Positions 16,997 to 26,195 of a stretch of 64,000 nucleotides of DNA are shown piece after piece. The stretch comes from Roseiflexus castenholzii DSM 13941 (GTDB taxonomy: Bacteria; Chloroflexota; Chloroflexia; Chloroflexales; Roseiflexaceae): positions 5,190,001-5,254,000 of the forward strand of contig NC_009767.1 in NCBI RefSeq assembly GCF_000017805.1. The letters run 5' to 3'. The translations under genes and the position numbers were made by a program. Every line of letters starts with the position of its first letter. Position 1 is the stretch's first letter. The notes beneath the pieces are model-generated. The model made no database searches. It was not told the DNA's origin and saw only the letters and a list, made by a program, of their open reading frames with translations.

Positions 16997-17962
16997 TCAT
17001 AATGCACACCGCCGCCAGGAGCGTGTCCCGTCAGCGTGTTCGATCTGTTCGACCCGTCCCTGTGTTGCCAGATACTCCAGGTGCGCCAGCGTTTCCGCCA
17101 TGGCGAAGCGCATCTGATGGGATGTCAACTCTTGCAGCGGAAAGACCGCAGTGCAGACCTCGTAGGCTGTTGCCCCGGCGCCAATGGCATGTTCCATCGC
17201 CTCCAACCGTTCAACATGATGAACGCGCAATTCGTCCAGGCGCTCATGGAACCGTGTGATGAGCGGACCATGTCCCGGAAGCGCCAGCGCCACATCGAGT
17301 TCTGCCAGGCGGTCGAGCGACGCCAGGAACTGCGCGAGCGGATTACCGCGACTCCATCCCCACAAACCGACGTTTGGCGTGATCTTGATAAGCACGGCAT
17401 CGCCGCAGATCAGCAGGCGCTCTTCGGCGCAGTAGAACACCAGATGGTCATCGCTATGCCCCGGTGTGGCGATGGGTGTGAAGAGTCGCTCGCCAATCAG
17501 CAACGGTTCGCCGACCGGCAGATACGTGACGACCGATGGTACGGGGTGGGTCATCATCCGCAGGTGTGTAATATCGTCCGCCACCGTGGTCATCAGATCA
17601 GGTGGCATACCATGGGCGCCGAAGAATGTCGCAGTCGCATCATGGGCATGTGAGTCGGCATGCCATTGTGCGCGGGCAAACGCCGCCTCGCCTGCCGAAA
17701 GCGCCACCGGTGCATCCGAGAGCGCCTGGAGCCATCCTGCCATGCCGTAATGATCGGGATGGGCGTGGGTTAGAACAATGCGCTTGATCATACGCGGATC
17801 GACGCCGTGCCTGGCGAATGCTTCGTGCCACGCAGCCTGTCCAGGCGCATAGTTGAGACCGGTGTCGATAACTGTCCATCCTTCACCATCGCGTATCAGA
17901 TAGGTATTCACGATTCGCAACGGGAAAGGCAACGGCAGGTGAACCTGATGGATGCCTTCCAT
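16997..17962 (-). CDS. MBL-fold metallo-hydrolase (glyoxalase II-like)
   Basis: The 321-residue protein carries the metallo-beta-lactamase metal motif THAHPDHYGMAG, preceded by GWTVIDTGLNYAPGQAAWHEAF. Later ligands are in TPGHSDDHLVFYC, CGDAVL and LPGHGPLI. A C-terminal helical extension (RLEAMEHAIGAGATAYEVC...TLAHLEYLATQGRVEQIE) resembles the winged-helix-like tail of the LACTB2/RNase Z-like subgroup. The substrate is unknown. It is divergent from the inositol-phosphatase gene, with 41 bp between them. Confidence 0.85.
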   Translation of the reverse strand: MEGIHQVHLPLPFPLRIVNTYLIRDGEGWTVIDTGLNYAPGQAAWHEAFARHGVDPRMIKRIVLTHAHPDHYGMAGWLQALSDAPVALSAGEAAFARAQWHADSHAHDATATFFGAHGMPPDLMTTVADDITHLRMMTHPVPSVVTYLPVGEPLLIGERLFTPIATPGHSDDHLVFYCAEERLLICGDAVLIKITPNVGLWGWSRGNPLAQFLASLDRLAELDVALALPGHGPLITRFHERLDELRVHHVERLEAMEHAIGAGATAYEVCTAVFPLQELTSHQMRFAMAETLAHLEYLATQGRVEQIEHADGTRSWRRCAL

Positions 17963-18003
17963 GGTATCATGCCTTTCGTGCAGTACAACATCAAGGACAG
18001 CAT

Positions 18004-18777
18004 GTGATCGACATCGATATTGAAGAACTATGCGCCTGGATGCGCGAATGCGGCGACGTCGCGCTTCACCTGTTCAATCGTGCCAGAGCGCAGCGCAAAT
18101 CCGACAACAGTCCGGTCACCGAGGCGGATGTTGCAATCGAGCGAATCCTGGTCGAGCGAGTGACGGCGCGCTATCCAGACCATGGCATCATCGGTGAAGA
18201 GCAGACGCGATTTGCCATCACACAAGAATATGTCTGGGCGCTGGATCCGATCGACGGAACGGCGTCGTTTGTGGCCGGGTTGCCGGTGTGGGGCATTTCC
18301 ATCGGGTTGCTGCATCGTGGTATTCCCTATGCGGGGATCTTTTACATGCCGCTAACCGACGACTGCTATTGGGCAATCGACAATCGCGCATTCCTGAACC
18401 ATCGACCACTATCCATTCATCCAACGTCAGAGCAGGAATGGGAGAGTGAAGATTGGTTGGCCATCCCTTCTGATGCTCACCGGCGCCTCGAAATCGATTT
18501 TATCGGTAAAACGCGCAGTCTGGGTTCTGCTGCGGCTGCCATCTGTTATGTCGCGCGCGGTTCAGCGCTTGGCGCCGTTCTGACACACGCAACCATTTGG
18601 GATGTGGCGGGTAGCATTGCCGTTCTGCGTGCAGCCGGCGGGGTCGGCATAACGTTAGCGGGTGCGCCTTTTGAGCCTGCTGCAATCATCGATGGTCGGG
18701 CGGTGCGTGAGCCGCTCCTGTTCGGCGCTCCTGGCACGGTCGAAGCGTTGCGTCGCCACATCCGGGTGCGTCGCTAA
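18004..18777 (+). CDS. Inositol monophosphatase-family protein
   Basis: The 257-residue protein has the Mg-dependent phosphatase motifs of the family: GEEQTRFA (metal Glu), the WALDPIDGTASFVAGLPVWGISIGLL signature (DPIDGT, about residues 80-85) and a late WDVAGSIAVLRAAGG motif. Substrates in this family include inositol-1-phosphate, histidinol phosphate, 3'-phosphoadenosine 5'-phosphate and fructose bisphosphate; none can be chosen here. Start is GTG at 18004. An ATG two bases earlier is out of frame and is followed by a stop. Confidence 0.87.
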   Translation: MIDIDIEELCAWMRECGDVALHLFNRARAQRKSDNSPVTEADVAIERILVERVTARYPDHGIIGEEQTRFAITQEYVWALDPIDGTASFVAGLPVWGISIGLLHRGIPYAGIFYMPLTDDCYWAIDNRAFLNHRPLSIHPTSEQEWESEDWLAIPSDAHRRLEIDFIGKTRSLGSAAAAICYVARGSALGAVLTHATIWDVAGSIAVLRAAGGVGITLAGAPFEPAAIIDGRAVREPLLFGAPGTVEALRRHIRVRR

Positions 18778-18832
18778 AACGCGCGGTCTTGTCGGCGCGC
18801 CGGTGGGTGAGGTGTTCGCTGCGAGCACCACA

Positions 18833-18876
18833 AAGGCGCAGAGGCACAAATCGCTTATGTCGTCTCTCTGCGCCTT
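18833..18876. terminator. Inverted repeat between convergent genes (possible bidirectional terminator)
   Basis: Arms AAGGCGCAGAG (18833-18843) and CTCTGCGCCTT (18866-18876) form a perfect 11-bp stem. It lies between the inositol-phosphatase gene and the end of the ribosomal superoperon, where termination in both directions would be expected. There is no long T-run. The sequence type (CAAAGGCGCAGAGGCAC) resembles widespread intergenic palindromes, so it may be only a repeat relic. Confidence 0.4.
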
Positions 18877-18920
18877 CGCGCCTTTAAGAATGGAGATAGC
18901 GTAACAGCGTCCAGACGTGA

Positions 18921-19319
18921 TTACCGCTTTGTATACTGAGGTCGTTTGCGGGCACGTTTGAGACCGGCTTTCTTGCGTTCTTTCATGCGCGGGTCGCGGG
19001 TGATCAACCCGGCCTGTTTCAGCACCGGGCGAAAGTCGGGATTGGCATCGAGCAGGGCGCGGGTAATGCCGTGGCGTACTGCCTGTGCCTGTCCGCTAAC
19101 GCCGCCGCCGCGCACCTTGACCAAAACATTGTAGGCGCCGGCAGTCCCGGTCAATTCGAGTGGTCGGGCAATCTCGCGGGCATACAACTCGCGCGCGCCA
19201 AAATACTCGCGGATCGATTTGCTGTTGACGACGATGTCACCGCTGCCAGGAAACAGACGCACCCGTGCCACGGCCGTCTTACGCCGTCCGGTCCCTTGAA
19301 AATAGCGCTTCTCGATCAT
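18921..19319 (-). CDS. rpsI: 30S ribosomal protein uS9
   Basis: The 132-residue protein starts YFQGTGRRKTAVARVRLFPGSGDIVVN and ends LKRARKRPQYTKR, the conserved basic tail that reaches the P-site tRNA. GGGVSGQAQAVRHGITRALL is the family core. It is the last gene of the superoperon, 20 bp after rplM, as in most bacteria where L13 and S9 are co-transcribed. Confidence 0.97.
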   Translation of the reverse strand: MIEKRYFQGTGRRKTAVARVRLFPGSGDIVVNSKSIREYFGARELYAREIARPLELTGTAGAYNVLVKVRGGGVSGQAQAVRHGITRALLDANPDFRPVLKQAGLITRDPRMKERKKAGLKRARKRPQYTKR

Positions 19320-19339
19320 GGATTCGCTCCAGTGTACTG

Positions 19340-19780
19340 CTAGCCGCGCGGTCGCGGTTCATAGACTTTGGGCTGCTGCGCCGCGTGCGGATGTTTTGGT
19401 CCGGCATAGATCTTCAGTTTCGCCAATTGCCGTCGCCCCAGGCGGGTTTTTGGCAGCATACCCTTGACGGCGAAACGCAGCACACGCTCAGGATGGCGTG
19501 CAATCAACTGCTTGAACGACACCGCCTTAAAACCGCCGGGATAATTCGAATGGCGATAGTACATTTTCTGTTCCGGCTTCCTGCCGGTCAGACGAATACG
19601 CTCGGCATTGACGACGATCACGAAGTCGCCGCCGTCGATATAGGGGCTGAACGTCGGCTTATGCTTGCCGCGCAACAGGGTAGCGATCTGTGTTGCGAGC
19701 CGGCCGAGAGTCTGGTTGGTCGCATCGATCACGTACCAGTCGCGCTGCACCTCCGACGCCTTCTGCGCGTAGGTTTTCAT
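19340..19780 (-). CDS. rplM: 50S ribosomal protein uL13
   Basis: The 146-residue protein reads MKTYAQKASEVQRDWYVIDATNQTLGRLATQIA near the start, then GKHKPTFSPYIDGGDFVIVVNAERIRLTG and VKGMLPKTRLGRRQLAKLKIY, all diagnostic. The start at 19780 overlaps the truA stop by 4 bp (ATGA), so translation is coupled. The frame extends further upstream but only as a shadow of truA. Confidence 0.97.
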   Translation of the reverse strand: MKTYAQKASEVQRDWYVIDATNQTLGRLATQIATLLRGKHKPTFSPYIDGGDFVIVVNAERIRLTGRKPEQKMYYRHSNYPGGFKAVSFKQLIARHPERVLRFAVKGMLPKTRLGRRQLAKLKIYAGPKHPHAAQQPKVYEPRPRG

Positions 19781-20589
19781 AGTTGCATCCTTGTCTCGGT
19801 CACTCCAACCGCTGCGACCAACGTATCCGCCGCAGCGTTGCCATCTTCTGGATAACGCACTGCCATCAGGTAAAGCCCATGTGCCGGCGCCAGCACCCTG
19901 GCGCGTCGGTTGGCGCCTGCCAGCACAGCCGCGAACCCATCGGCATCGATCCGTCCTTCGCCGACCTGGATCAGCGTTCCGACCAAGTTGCGCACCATAT
20001 GCCGCAGGAACGCATTCGCGGCAACATCGATCAGCACCAGCGGTTGACCCCACACCTCGGTGCATGTGCAACGCGCATCGTAACAGATACGAACCGTCGA
20101 TCCTTCCTGTGGCCCATCGCTCAATGGCGCGAAATCGTGTGTCCCGATCACCTGCTGGATCGCCCTATCCATGGCTGCCACATCGAGACGGCGTGGCACA
20201 TAGGCGGCGTGGCGGCGCAGCAACGGCGACGGTGTGCGCCCATTGTCGATCACATAGCGATACTCACGGCGCACTGCCGAGTAGCGCGCGTGAAACTCCT
20301 CAGGGACTTCCCAAGCGGCGAGGATGCCAATATCCTCTGGCAGAACGCCATTCAATCCCCGAATGATCGTCGCCAGCGAATGACGGGTATTGGTGCTGAC
20401 GTTGGCGACCTGACCGCGCGCATGCACCCCGGCATCGGTGCGTCCGGCCAGGATCATGCGGCGGCGTTCACCGGTCAATTGCTGCCAGGCCGCTTCAAGT
20501 GCGCCCTGCACTGACCGTCCATTGGTTTGCCACTGAGAGCCGACAAAATCCGTGCCATCGTACTCGATACGCAGCGCAATATTTCGCAT
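19777..20589 (-). CDS. truA: tRNA pseudouridine(38-40) synthase TruA
   Basis: TruA converts U38-U40 of the tRNA anticodon stem to pseudouridine. The 270-residue enzyme shows ALRIEYDGTDFVGSQWQ, the catalytic-Asp motif LAGRTDAGVHARGQVANV (about residues 49-66), REYRYVIDN and ANAFLRHMVRNLVGTLIQVG. Its start overlaps the rplQ stop by one base and its stop overlaps rplM by four. Confidence 0.96.
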   Translation of the reverse strand: MRNIALRIEYDGTDFVGSQWQTNGRSVQGALEAAWQQLTGERRRMILAGRTDAGVHARGQVANVSTNTRHSLATIIRGLNGVLPEDIGILAAWEVPEEFHARYSAVRREYRYVIDNGRTPSPLLRRHAAYVPRRLDVAAMDRAIQQVIGTHDFAPLSDGPQEGSTVRICYDARCTCTEVWGQPLVLIDVAANAFLRHMVRNLVGTLIQVGEGRIDADGFAAVLAGANRRARVLAPAHGLYLMAVRYPEDGNAAADTLVAAVGVTETRMQL

Positions 20590-20939
20590 CAGAGCAATTC
20601 AATCTGCACCATCGTCGCGCCATCGCCCTGGCGTTGCCCCAATTTGGTAATGCGGGTGAACCCGCTGGTGCGATCGGCATATTCGGTTGGCGCGAAACTG
20701 AAGAGTTGCCGCATCGCCGTCTTGCTCGCCAGGCGCGAAAGCGCCATCCGCCGGTTATGTGGCGTATCCTGGCGCGCCAGTGCGATCAATTTTTCGATTT
20801 CCGGTTGCACTGCTTTCGCTTTTGCCAGCGTAGTCGTAATGCGGCGATGCTCGATCAGTGCGATCATCAGCCCGCGGATCAACGCTTCACGCTGTTCTTT
20901 GTCTCTGCCAAGCAGAAACCCTTTCTTGCGATGTCGCAT
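20589..20939 (-). CDS. rplQ: 50S ribosomal protein bL17
   Basis: The 116-residue protein begins MRHRKKGFLLGRDKEQREALIRGL and continues EHRRITTTLAKAKAVQPEIEKLI, the bL17 signature. The C-terminus includes DRTSGFTRITKLGQRQGDGA followed by a short acidic/hydrophobic end. It follows rpoA by 14 bp, the normal end of the alpha operon. Confidence 0.97.
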   Translation of the reverse strand: MRHRKKGFLLGRDKEQREALIRGLMIALIEHRRITTTLAKAKAVQPEIEKLIALARQDTPHNRRMALSRLASKTAMRQLFSFAPTEYADRTSGFTRITKLGQRQGDGATMVQIELL

Positions 20940-20953
20940 CGTCCTCTACCTCA

Positions 20954-21925
20954 TCAACTCTCGATTCCTGCGGGAGAGCTGTTCGTCGTCTGACCAATCC
21001 GGGGGATATACCCGCGTTCGATCAGTTTGTCGCGAATCTCCTCCATTGATTTTTGCCCCAGATTGCGCACCGAAAGCAGCGCCTTCTCGTCCATTTCGAG
21101 CACCTGACCGACCTTCGTAATGTCGGCGCGCTTGAGGCAATTGTAGGTGCGTGTCGAGAGATCAAGCTCTTCAATCGGCGTATCATAAATATCCGCCGGG
21201 ATGGCCAGCCCATTTGGCGCCGCCGTTGACTCTGTTTCGGTCGAGAGGCGATTGAAATCAGCGATCGTCTGAGAATATTGCACAAGCACCTGTGCCGCAT
21301 GGCTCAGGGCGTCCCCCGGTTTGATCGTGCCATCCGTCCAGATTTCGATCAGCAGACTATCGAAGTCGGTCGCCTGCCCGACGCGAATATTCTCGACCAC
21401 ATAGTTAACTTTCGGCACCGGTGTGAAAATGGCATCAATCGGGATCTCACCGATGGGCAGTGCGTCACGCTGATCGGCGGGCAGATAGCCGCGCCCGCGT
21501 TCGACCGTCATCTCCATTTCCAGCATAGCGTCGTCGCGATCAATCGTACAGATATAGTGGAAAGGATTGACAATCTCGACATTGCTGGGAGCGTCGATAT
21601 CCGCAGCGCGCACAATGCCCGATCCGCGCTTCGACAACGAGATTTTCACCGGACGTTCGGCATAGGAACGCAGACGAACACCTTTGATGTTCAAGACAAT
21701 TTCAGTGACGTCTTCTTTGATCCCCGAAATAGTCGAGAACTCGTGAAACACCCCATCAATTTTGATCTTCGTAATCGCTGCGCCGGGGATAGACGACAGG
21801 AGCACGCGGCGTAACGCATTCCCCAGGGTATGCCCATACCCGGGATCGAGCGGCTCGATTTTGAACCGCCCATAGTTTTCGGCAGCAGTAACGACTTCAA
21901 TCTTTGGCATGGCGATGTCCAGCAC
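20954..21925 (-). CDS. rpoA: RNA polymerase subunit alpha
   Basis: The 323-residue protein has the N-terminal dimerisation domain (GRFKIEPLDPGYGHTLGNALRRVLLSSIPG) and, after a linker at about residues 230-245, the alpha-CTD (LDLSTRTYNCLKRADITKVGQVL...LLSVRNLGQKSMEEI) that binds UP elements and activators. I place the start at GTG 21925, five bases after AGGAGG; the upstream frame overlaps rpsD and is not coding. Downstream of rpsD in standard order. Confidence 0.97.
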   Translation of the reverse strand: MLDIAMPKIEVVTAAENYGRFKIEPLDPGYGHTLGNALRRVLLSSIPGAAITKIKIDGVFHEFSTISGIKEDVTEIVLNIKGVRLRSYAERPVKISLSKRGSGIVRAADIDAPSNVEIVNPFHYICTIDRDDAMLEMEMTVERGRGYLPADQRDALPIGEIPIDAIFTPVPKVNYVVENIRVGQATDFDSLLIEIWTDGTIKPGDALSHAAQVLVQYSQTIADFNRLSTETESTAAPNGLAIPADIYDTPIEELDLSTRTYNCLKRADITKVGQVLEMDEKALLSVRNLGQKSMEEIRDKLIERGYIPRIGQTTNSSPAGIES

Positions 21926-22019
21926 GATCGCCTCCTTTTCTGTTCTGGCTGACACACATGTGCCGGGTTCCTGCGACGCAGCGTCAACGCAACCGCGCGC
22001 ATCGGGAACCCGGACCAGA

Positions 22020-22640
22020 TCAGCGGCTATAGAACTCGACAATCAACTGTTCATTAATGCCCGGCTCAGCATCTTCGCGCCGCGGCATTGCCACTACTTC
22101 GCCCGACAGATCAGCCGGGTTCAGGCGCAACCAGTCTGGCGCTTTGTGTTTGGCAAGCGCGCCGCTCTCGACCAGGTTTTTGAAGTACATGCGGCGGCGG
22201 CTTTCCGGTCGAACAGCAATCGTCTCGCCCACACGCACTGTATACGACGGGATGTTGGTCTTGCGCCCGTTCACCGTAATGTGCCCATGGGTCACGAGTT
22301 GGCGCGCCTGCGCGCGCGTCGTGGCGAAGCCGAGGCGATACACAACATTATCAAGGCGCCGTTCGAGCAGTATCAACAGATACGCACCGGTTTCTCCCGG
22401 AAACCGTTGCGCCTTCTCGAATATACGGCGGAACTGCCGTTCCAGCACGCCGTAGATATACCGCGCCTTCTGTTTTTCGAGCAGTTGCAAGCCATAATCC
22501 GACACCTGCCGTCGGCGCGCCGATGGTCCGTGCTGTCCAGGAGGGAACGGACGTTTTGCCAGTATCCGCTGCCCTTTTTCGGTGATGCCGATGCCCAGGC
22601 GCCGGCTGATTTTTCCTACAGGTCCAATATAGCGAGCCAT
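22020..22640 (-). CDS. rpsD: 30S ribosomal protein uS4
   Basis: The 206-residue protein starts MARYIGPVGKISRRLGIGI and has the S4 RNA-binding domain RLDNVVYRLGFATTRAQARQLVTHGHITVNG. It binds 16S rRNA early in assembly and in many bacteria represses the alpha operon. ATG 22640 follows AAGGGG. No N-terminal zinc cysteines are present (C-minus form). Confidence 0.97.
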   Translation of the reverse strand: MARYIGPVGKISRRLGIGITEKGQRILAKRPFPPGQHGPSARRRQVSDYGLQLLEKQKARYIYGVLERQFRRIFEKAQRFPGETGAYLLILLERRLDNVVYRLGFATTRAQARQLVTHGHITVNGRKTNIPSYTVRVGETIAVRPESRRRMYFKNLVESGALAKHKAPDWLRLNPADLSGEVVAMPRREDAEPGINEQLIVEFYSR

Positions 22641-22660
22641 CAATCACCCCTTATGATTGC

Positions 22661-23077
22661 TCAGACGCGCCGACGTTTGGGCGGACGGCAGCCGTTGTGC
22701 GGGATAGGAGTAACATCGGTGATCGCCGTGACCTGCAAGCCGGCCGCTTGCAGAGACCGAATCGCCGCCTCACGTCCCGCGCCTGGTCCCTTGACGAACA
22801 CCTCAATCTGGCGCATCCCATTCTCAATCGCCTTCCGCGCTGCATTTTCCGCTGCGATCTGTGCCGCATACGGAGTGCTCTTGCGCGAACCTTTGAAACC
22901 ATTTTGCCCGGCGCTCGACCAACAGACCACGTTCCCATTCGGGTCGGTGATGGTCACGATGGTATTGTTGAACGTGCTCTGAATATGCGCCTGCCCACGC
23001 GGCACATTCTTTTTTTCGCGGCGCTTGCCGCGCTGCCGTTTGGTCGTGGTAGAACCTTTTGCTGATTGCTTCGCCAT
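22661..23077 (-). CDS. rpsK: 30S ribosomal protein uS11
   Basis: The 138-residue protein carries a basic N-terminal tail (KGSTTTKRQRGKRREKK), then GQAHIQSTFNNTIVTITDPNGNV and the C-terminal TDVTPIPHNGCRPPKRRRV, which are diagnostic. ATG 23077 follows GGAGAG; the further upstream frame is not conserved. It is placed between rpsM and rpsD. Confidence 0.97.
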   Translation of the reverse strand: MAKQSAKGSTTTKRQRGKRREKKNVPRGQAHIQSTFNNTIVTITDPNGNVVCWSSAGQNGFKGSRKSTPYAAQIAAENAARKAIENGMRQIEVFVKGPGAGREAAIRSLQAAGLQVTAITDVTPIPHNGCRPPKRRRV

Positions 23078-23142
23078 GCTCTCTCCATGTCCACCCGCGC
23101 CAGACGAGCGATGCACCGATCATGCCCATCTGGCGACGCGCA

Positions 23143-23526
23143 TTACTTCTTCAAGGTCTTCTTCTTGATGCCGATGGCCTGTCCGCGGCGACCGCGGCGG
23201 GTGCGCGCATTGGTCCGCGTGCGCTGACCGCGCACCGGCAACCCCTTACGATGGCGCAGACCGCGGTAGCACCCGATATCCATCAAGCGCTTGATATTCA
23301 TTTGAATTTCGCGTCGCAAATCGCCTTCGACGCGATACTCACGCTCGACGATTTCACGAATGCGCGAAACCTCTTCCTCAGTCAGATCGCGCACCCGCGT
23401 CGCAGGGTTGACGTTCGCTTTGCGCAGCACATCAGCCCCATTTGAGCGTCCAATGCCGAAGATATAGGTAATAGCGATTTCGATGGTTTTGTTGCGCGGG
23501 AGGTCAACCCCTGCAATGCGTGCCAT
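23143..23526 (-). CDS. rpsM: 30S ribosomal protein uS13
   Basis: The 127-residue protein begins MARIAGVDLPRNKTIEIAITYIFGIG and has the conserved RRGLRHRKGLPVRGQRT-type loop (here YRGLRHRKGLPVRGQRTRTNARTRRG). It contacts the P-site tRNA and the head-to-50S bridge. ATG 23526 follows GAGGAG. Confidence 0.97.
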   Translation of the reverse strand: MARIAGVDLPRNKTIEIAITYIFGIGRSNGADVLRKANVNPATRVRDLTEEEVSRIREIVEREYRVEGDLRREIQMNIKRLMDIGCYRGLRHRKGLPVRGQRTRTNARTRRGRRGQAIGIKKKTLKK

Positions 23527-23617
23527 ACACTCCTCTTCCTGCACTGATGCTGCGCGCCCCTGAGCCGCACAGCCGTCTGTCGCCTGTAGATCGGCGCGCC
23601 GATCCGCCTGAATTATG

Positions 23618-23734
23618 CTATCCCTGGCGCTGCTTATGCTTGGGTTGGCGGCTACAGATAACGCGCAGCACCCCTTTGCGTTTGATGACGCGACAATATT
23701 CGCAGCGCGGTTTGACCGACGCCTGAACTTTCAT
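23618..23734 (-). CDS. rpmJ: 50S ribosomal protein bL36
   Basis: The 38-residue protein MKVQASVKPRCEYC... contains the zinc ribbon C-x2-C...C-x(4-5)-H (RCEYCRVIKRKGVLRVICSRQPKHKQRQG), the C-plus form. ATG 23734 follows GGAACGAAG. It lies between infA and rpsM as is usual. It is too short for many gene finders but unmistakable. Confidence 0.96.
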   Translation of the reverse strand: MKVQASVKPRCEYCRVIKRKGVLRVICSRQPKHKQRQG

Positions 23735-23842
23735 CTTCGTTCCTTCCAGACTACAACCCGGTATTTGAACCAACTGACAATAATAACACTCCAACGGCTG
23801 CCGTGCAACTACGCGCCGGCACATCTGGACTCTTTGCTCGAT

Positions 23843-24064
23843 TTACTTGTAACGATACGTAATCCGCCCGCGCGTCAGATCATAGGGCGACAGCTCCACC
23901 AGCACCCGGTCCCCTTTCAAAATGCGAATGTAGTTCATCCGCATACGCCCCGAAATATGAGCCAGCACCTCGTGACCATTTTCGAGTTTCACACGAAACA
24001 TGGCATTTGGCAGTGGTTCAGTGATGGTTCCTTCCATCTCGATGACATCTTTTTTTTTGGACAT
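23843..24064 (-). CDS. infA: Translation initiation factor IF-1
   Basis: The 73-residue OB-fold protein reads KDVIEMEGTITEPLPNAMFRVKLENGHEVLAHISGRMRMNYIRIL, ending GRITYRYK. It occupies the ribosomal A site during initiation. ATG 24064 follows AAAGGAG. In most spc operons map lies between adk and infA; here only 16 bp separate them. Confidence 0.97.
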   Translation of the reverse strand: MSKKKDVIEMEGTITEPLPNAMFRVKLENGHEVLAHISGRMRMNYIRILKGDRVLVELSPYDLTRGRITYRYK

Positions 24065-24080
24065 GCTACTCCTTTCGCGC

Positions 24081-24761
24081 TTAGACGCGATCGCCCGTTG
24101 GCGTCGCATTGGCAGCATACATGGTGAGCGCTTCAATCATGCTGCGTGTAACCTGTGAGATCTCACGCCGTCCATCGATTTCCACCAGCAACCCCTGATC
24201 GCGATAGTACTCAATCAGGGGCATCGTTTGTGCGAAATAGACTTCGAGCCGGTGACGCGCCGTTTCCATGGTATCATCGCTGCGCTGATACAGTTTCCCG
24301 CCGCAATCATCACAAATATTCGGATGTTTGGACGGGAAATAGTAAATATTATACGTTGCGCCACAGGTTTTGCAAGTCTGTCGTCCCGCGATACGACGCA
24401 GCAGCATATCTTCCGGCACACGAATATACAGGACGACATCGATCCGGCGCCCTTGCTTGTTGAGTTCGGCTTCGAGCGCCCGCGCCTGTTCGCGGGTGCG
24501 CGGAAACCCATCGAAAATGACCCCCCGGATGCAATCGGGCTTACTGATGCGCTCGATGATCATGCGGATCACGACCTCGTCCGGCACCAGTTCACCGCGG
24601 TCCATATACGATTTCGCCAGCATGCCGAGTTCCGTCCCCTGGCGAAGCGCCGCGCGGAACAGGTCGCCGCTGGCGACGTGCACCATCCCGGTGTGCTCCT
24701 CGAGATACTTCGCCTGTGTGCCTTTACCGGCGCCAGGCGCTCCGAGCAGAATAATATCCAT
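24081..24761 (-). CDS. adk: Adenylate kinase (zinc-lid type)
   Basis: Adk equilibrates ATP + AMP with 2 ADP. The 226-residue enzyme has the P-loop GAPGAGKGTQAKYLEE, FDGFPRTREQARALE (AMP binding) and a LID domain with a four-cysteine zinc site, CKTCGATYN...CDDCGGKL (about residues 128-160), typical of Gram-positive-type kinases. It follows secY by 35 bp. Confidence 0.97.
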   Translation of the reverse strand: MDIILLGAPGAGKGTQAKYLEEHTGMVHVASGDLFRAALRQGTELGMLAKSYMDRGELVPDEVVIRMIIERISKPDCIRGVIFDGFPRTREQARALEAELNKQGRRIDVVLYIRVPEDMLLRRIAGRQTCKTCGATYNIYYFPSKHPNICDDCGGKLYQRSDDTMETARHRLEVYFAQTMPLIEYYRDQGLLVEIDGRREISQVTRSMIEALTMYAANATPTGDRV

Positions 24762-24796
24762 GGCATCACCCTCTGCACGTCATCGAACGCCCGCTC

Positions 24797-26149
24797 TCAA
24801 CGGTTGATAAACCCTTCGTAGTTCCGCATCACCAGTTGCGCTTCGAGTTGCCGCATTGTATCGACCGCGACGCCGACGACAATGAGCAATGCAGTCGCTC
24901 CCAGACCAATCGGTACACCGGTGAGTTGTTGGGTGATGAACGGCAAGATAGCGACCGTTCCCAGGAAGAGTGCGCCAATTCGTGTGATTCGGCTCACCAC
25001 CTGGTCAAGATACTCTTCAGTGCGTTTCCCGGGCCGAATACCCGGAATGAATCCGCCGTTGCGTTGCAGCGTCTCCGGGATATTCTGCTGGTCGAAAATC
25101 ACCTTCGTATAGAAGTAGGTGAAGAAATAAACCAGCACGAAGAGCGCGATCGAGTACACCAGGGTGCCGCCGCCATACTGCGGGCTGAACGTCTGATAGG
25201 TGAAGCAGGCGATCTGCTTCAGCACGCTTGCGTTGGGAGGCGCCACTTGTTCAGGGCAGCCGTAGGAGGCGATTGTGCCCGGAAAAATAATGATGCTCTG
25301 CGCGAAGATCAGCGGGATCATGCCTGCCATATTGACCTTGAGCGGAATATGGCTGCTCTGCCCGCCATACACGCGATTGCCGCGCACCCGCTTGGCGTAT
25401 TGCACCGGGATGCGCCGCTGCCCCTCGTGCATGAGCACGATGCCGATGATCGTTCCAAGTGCGATGATCAGGAAGGCGATCAAGCCGATGGCCTGTTCCA
25501 GCCCGCCCAGTTCGACGGTGGTGAATGCCTGAATGATCAACCCCGGCAAACCGGCTACAATGCCTGCGAAAATAATCATCGAGACGCCGTTGCCGATCCC
25601 GCGTTCCTGGATCTGCTCGCCAAGCCACACCAGCAGCATCGTACCTGCCAGCATACTCATCAGGATTGTGAACGTCGGGAAGAAATTATTGACAATATCG
25701 AACGGCGTTTGAAACAGCGCCTGACCGGTTCTGAGGCTGCGTTCAAGCGTCAACGTTTGCCCATAGGCTTGCAACAGCGCCATCGGGATCGTCAGGTAGA
25801 ACGTGATCCGGTTCAACCGCATGCGCCCCTGTTCGCCCTCTTTCCGCAATTCTTCCAGCGCCGGAATGAGCGGTACCAGGAGTTGCAGAATGATCTGCGC
25901 TGTGATGTACGGATAGACGCCCATCGCCGCAACCGACAGGTTCTGCAATGCGCCGCCGGCGAAAATGTTGAGTAACTGCGCGAGCTGATTGCCCTGCAAA
26001 GCGAGCCGCAGGCTTTCCAGCGCCATCGGATCGATGTTCGGCACAGGAATGTGAGCAATCAGCCGAAAGAGCAGCAGCATTGCCAGCGTGAACAGGATGC
26101 GCTGCCGCAGATCGGGCAATCGGAGCGCGTTGACAACCGATTCAAGCAT
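24797..26149 (-). CDS. secY: Protein translocase subunit SecY
   Basis: The 450-residue protein forms the SecYEG channel in the plasma membrane. Ten hydrophobic helices are visible, with the family motifs PYITAQIILQLLVP, ERGIGNGVSMIIFAGIVAGLP, YFFTYFYTKVIFD and GFIPGIRPGKRTEEYLDQVVSRIT. Start ATG 26149; the gene is 46 bp after rplO in the spc arrangement. Confidence 0.97.
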   Translation of the reverse strand: MLESVVNALRLPDLRQRILFTLAMLLLFRLIAHIPVPNIDPMALESLRLALQGNQLAQLLNIFAGGALQNLSVAAMGVYPYITAQIILQLLVPLIPALEELRKEGEQGRMRLNRITFYLTIPMALLQAYGQTLTLERSLRTGQALFQTPFDIVNNFFPTFTILMSMLAGTMLLVWLGEQIQERGIGNGVSMIIFAGIVAGLPGLIIQAFTTVELGGLEQAIGLIAFLIIALGTIIGIVLMHEGQRRIPVQYAKRVRGNRVYGGQSSHIPLKVNMAGMIPLIFAQSIIIFPGTIASYGCPEQVAPPNASVLKQIACFTYQTFSPQYGGGTLVYSIALFVLVYFFTYFYTKVIFDQQNIPETLQRNGGFIPGIRPGKRTEEYLDQVVSRITRIGALFLGTVAILPFITQQLTGVPIGLGATALLIVVGVAVDTMRQLEAQLVMRNYEGFINR

Positions 26150-26195
26150 TCAGGATTCTCCTTGCATCGAGGGTGTGCGGCGACCACCCATCGCC

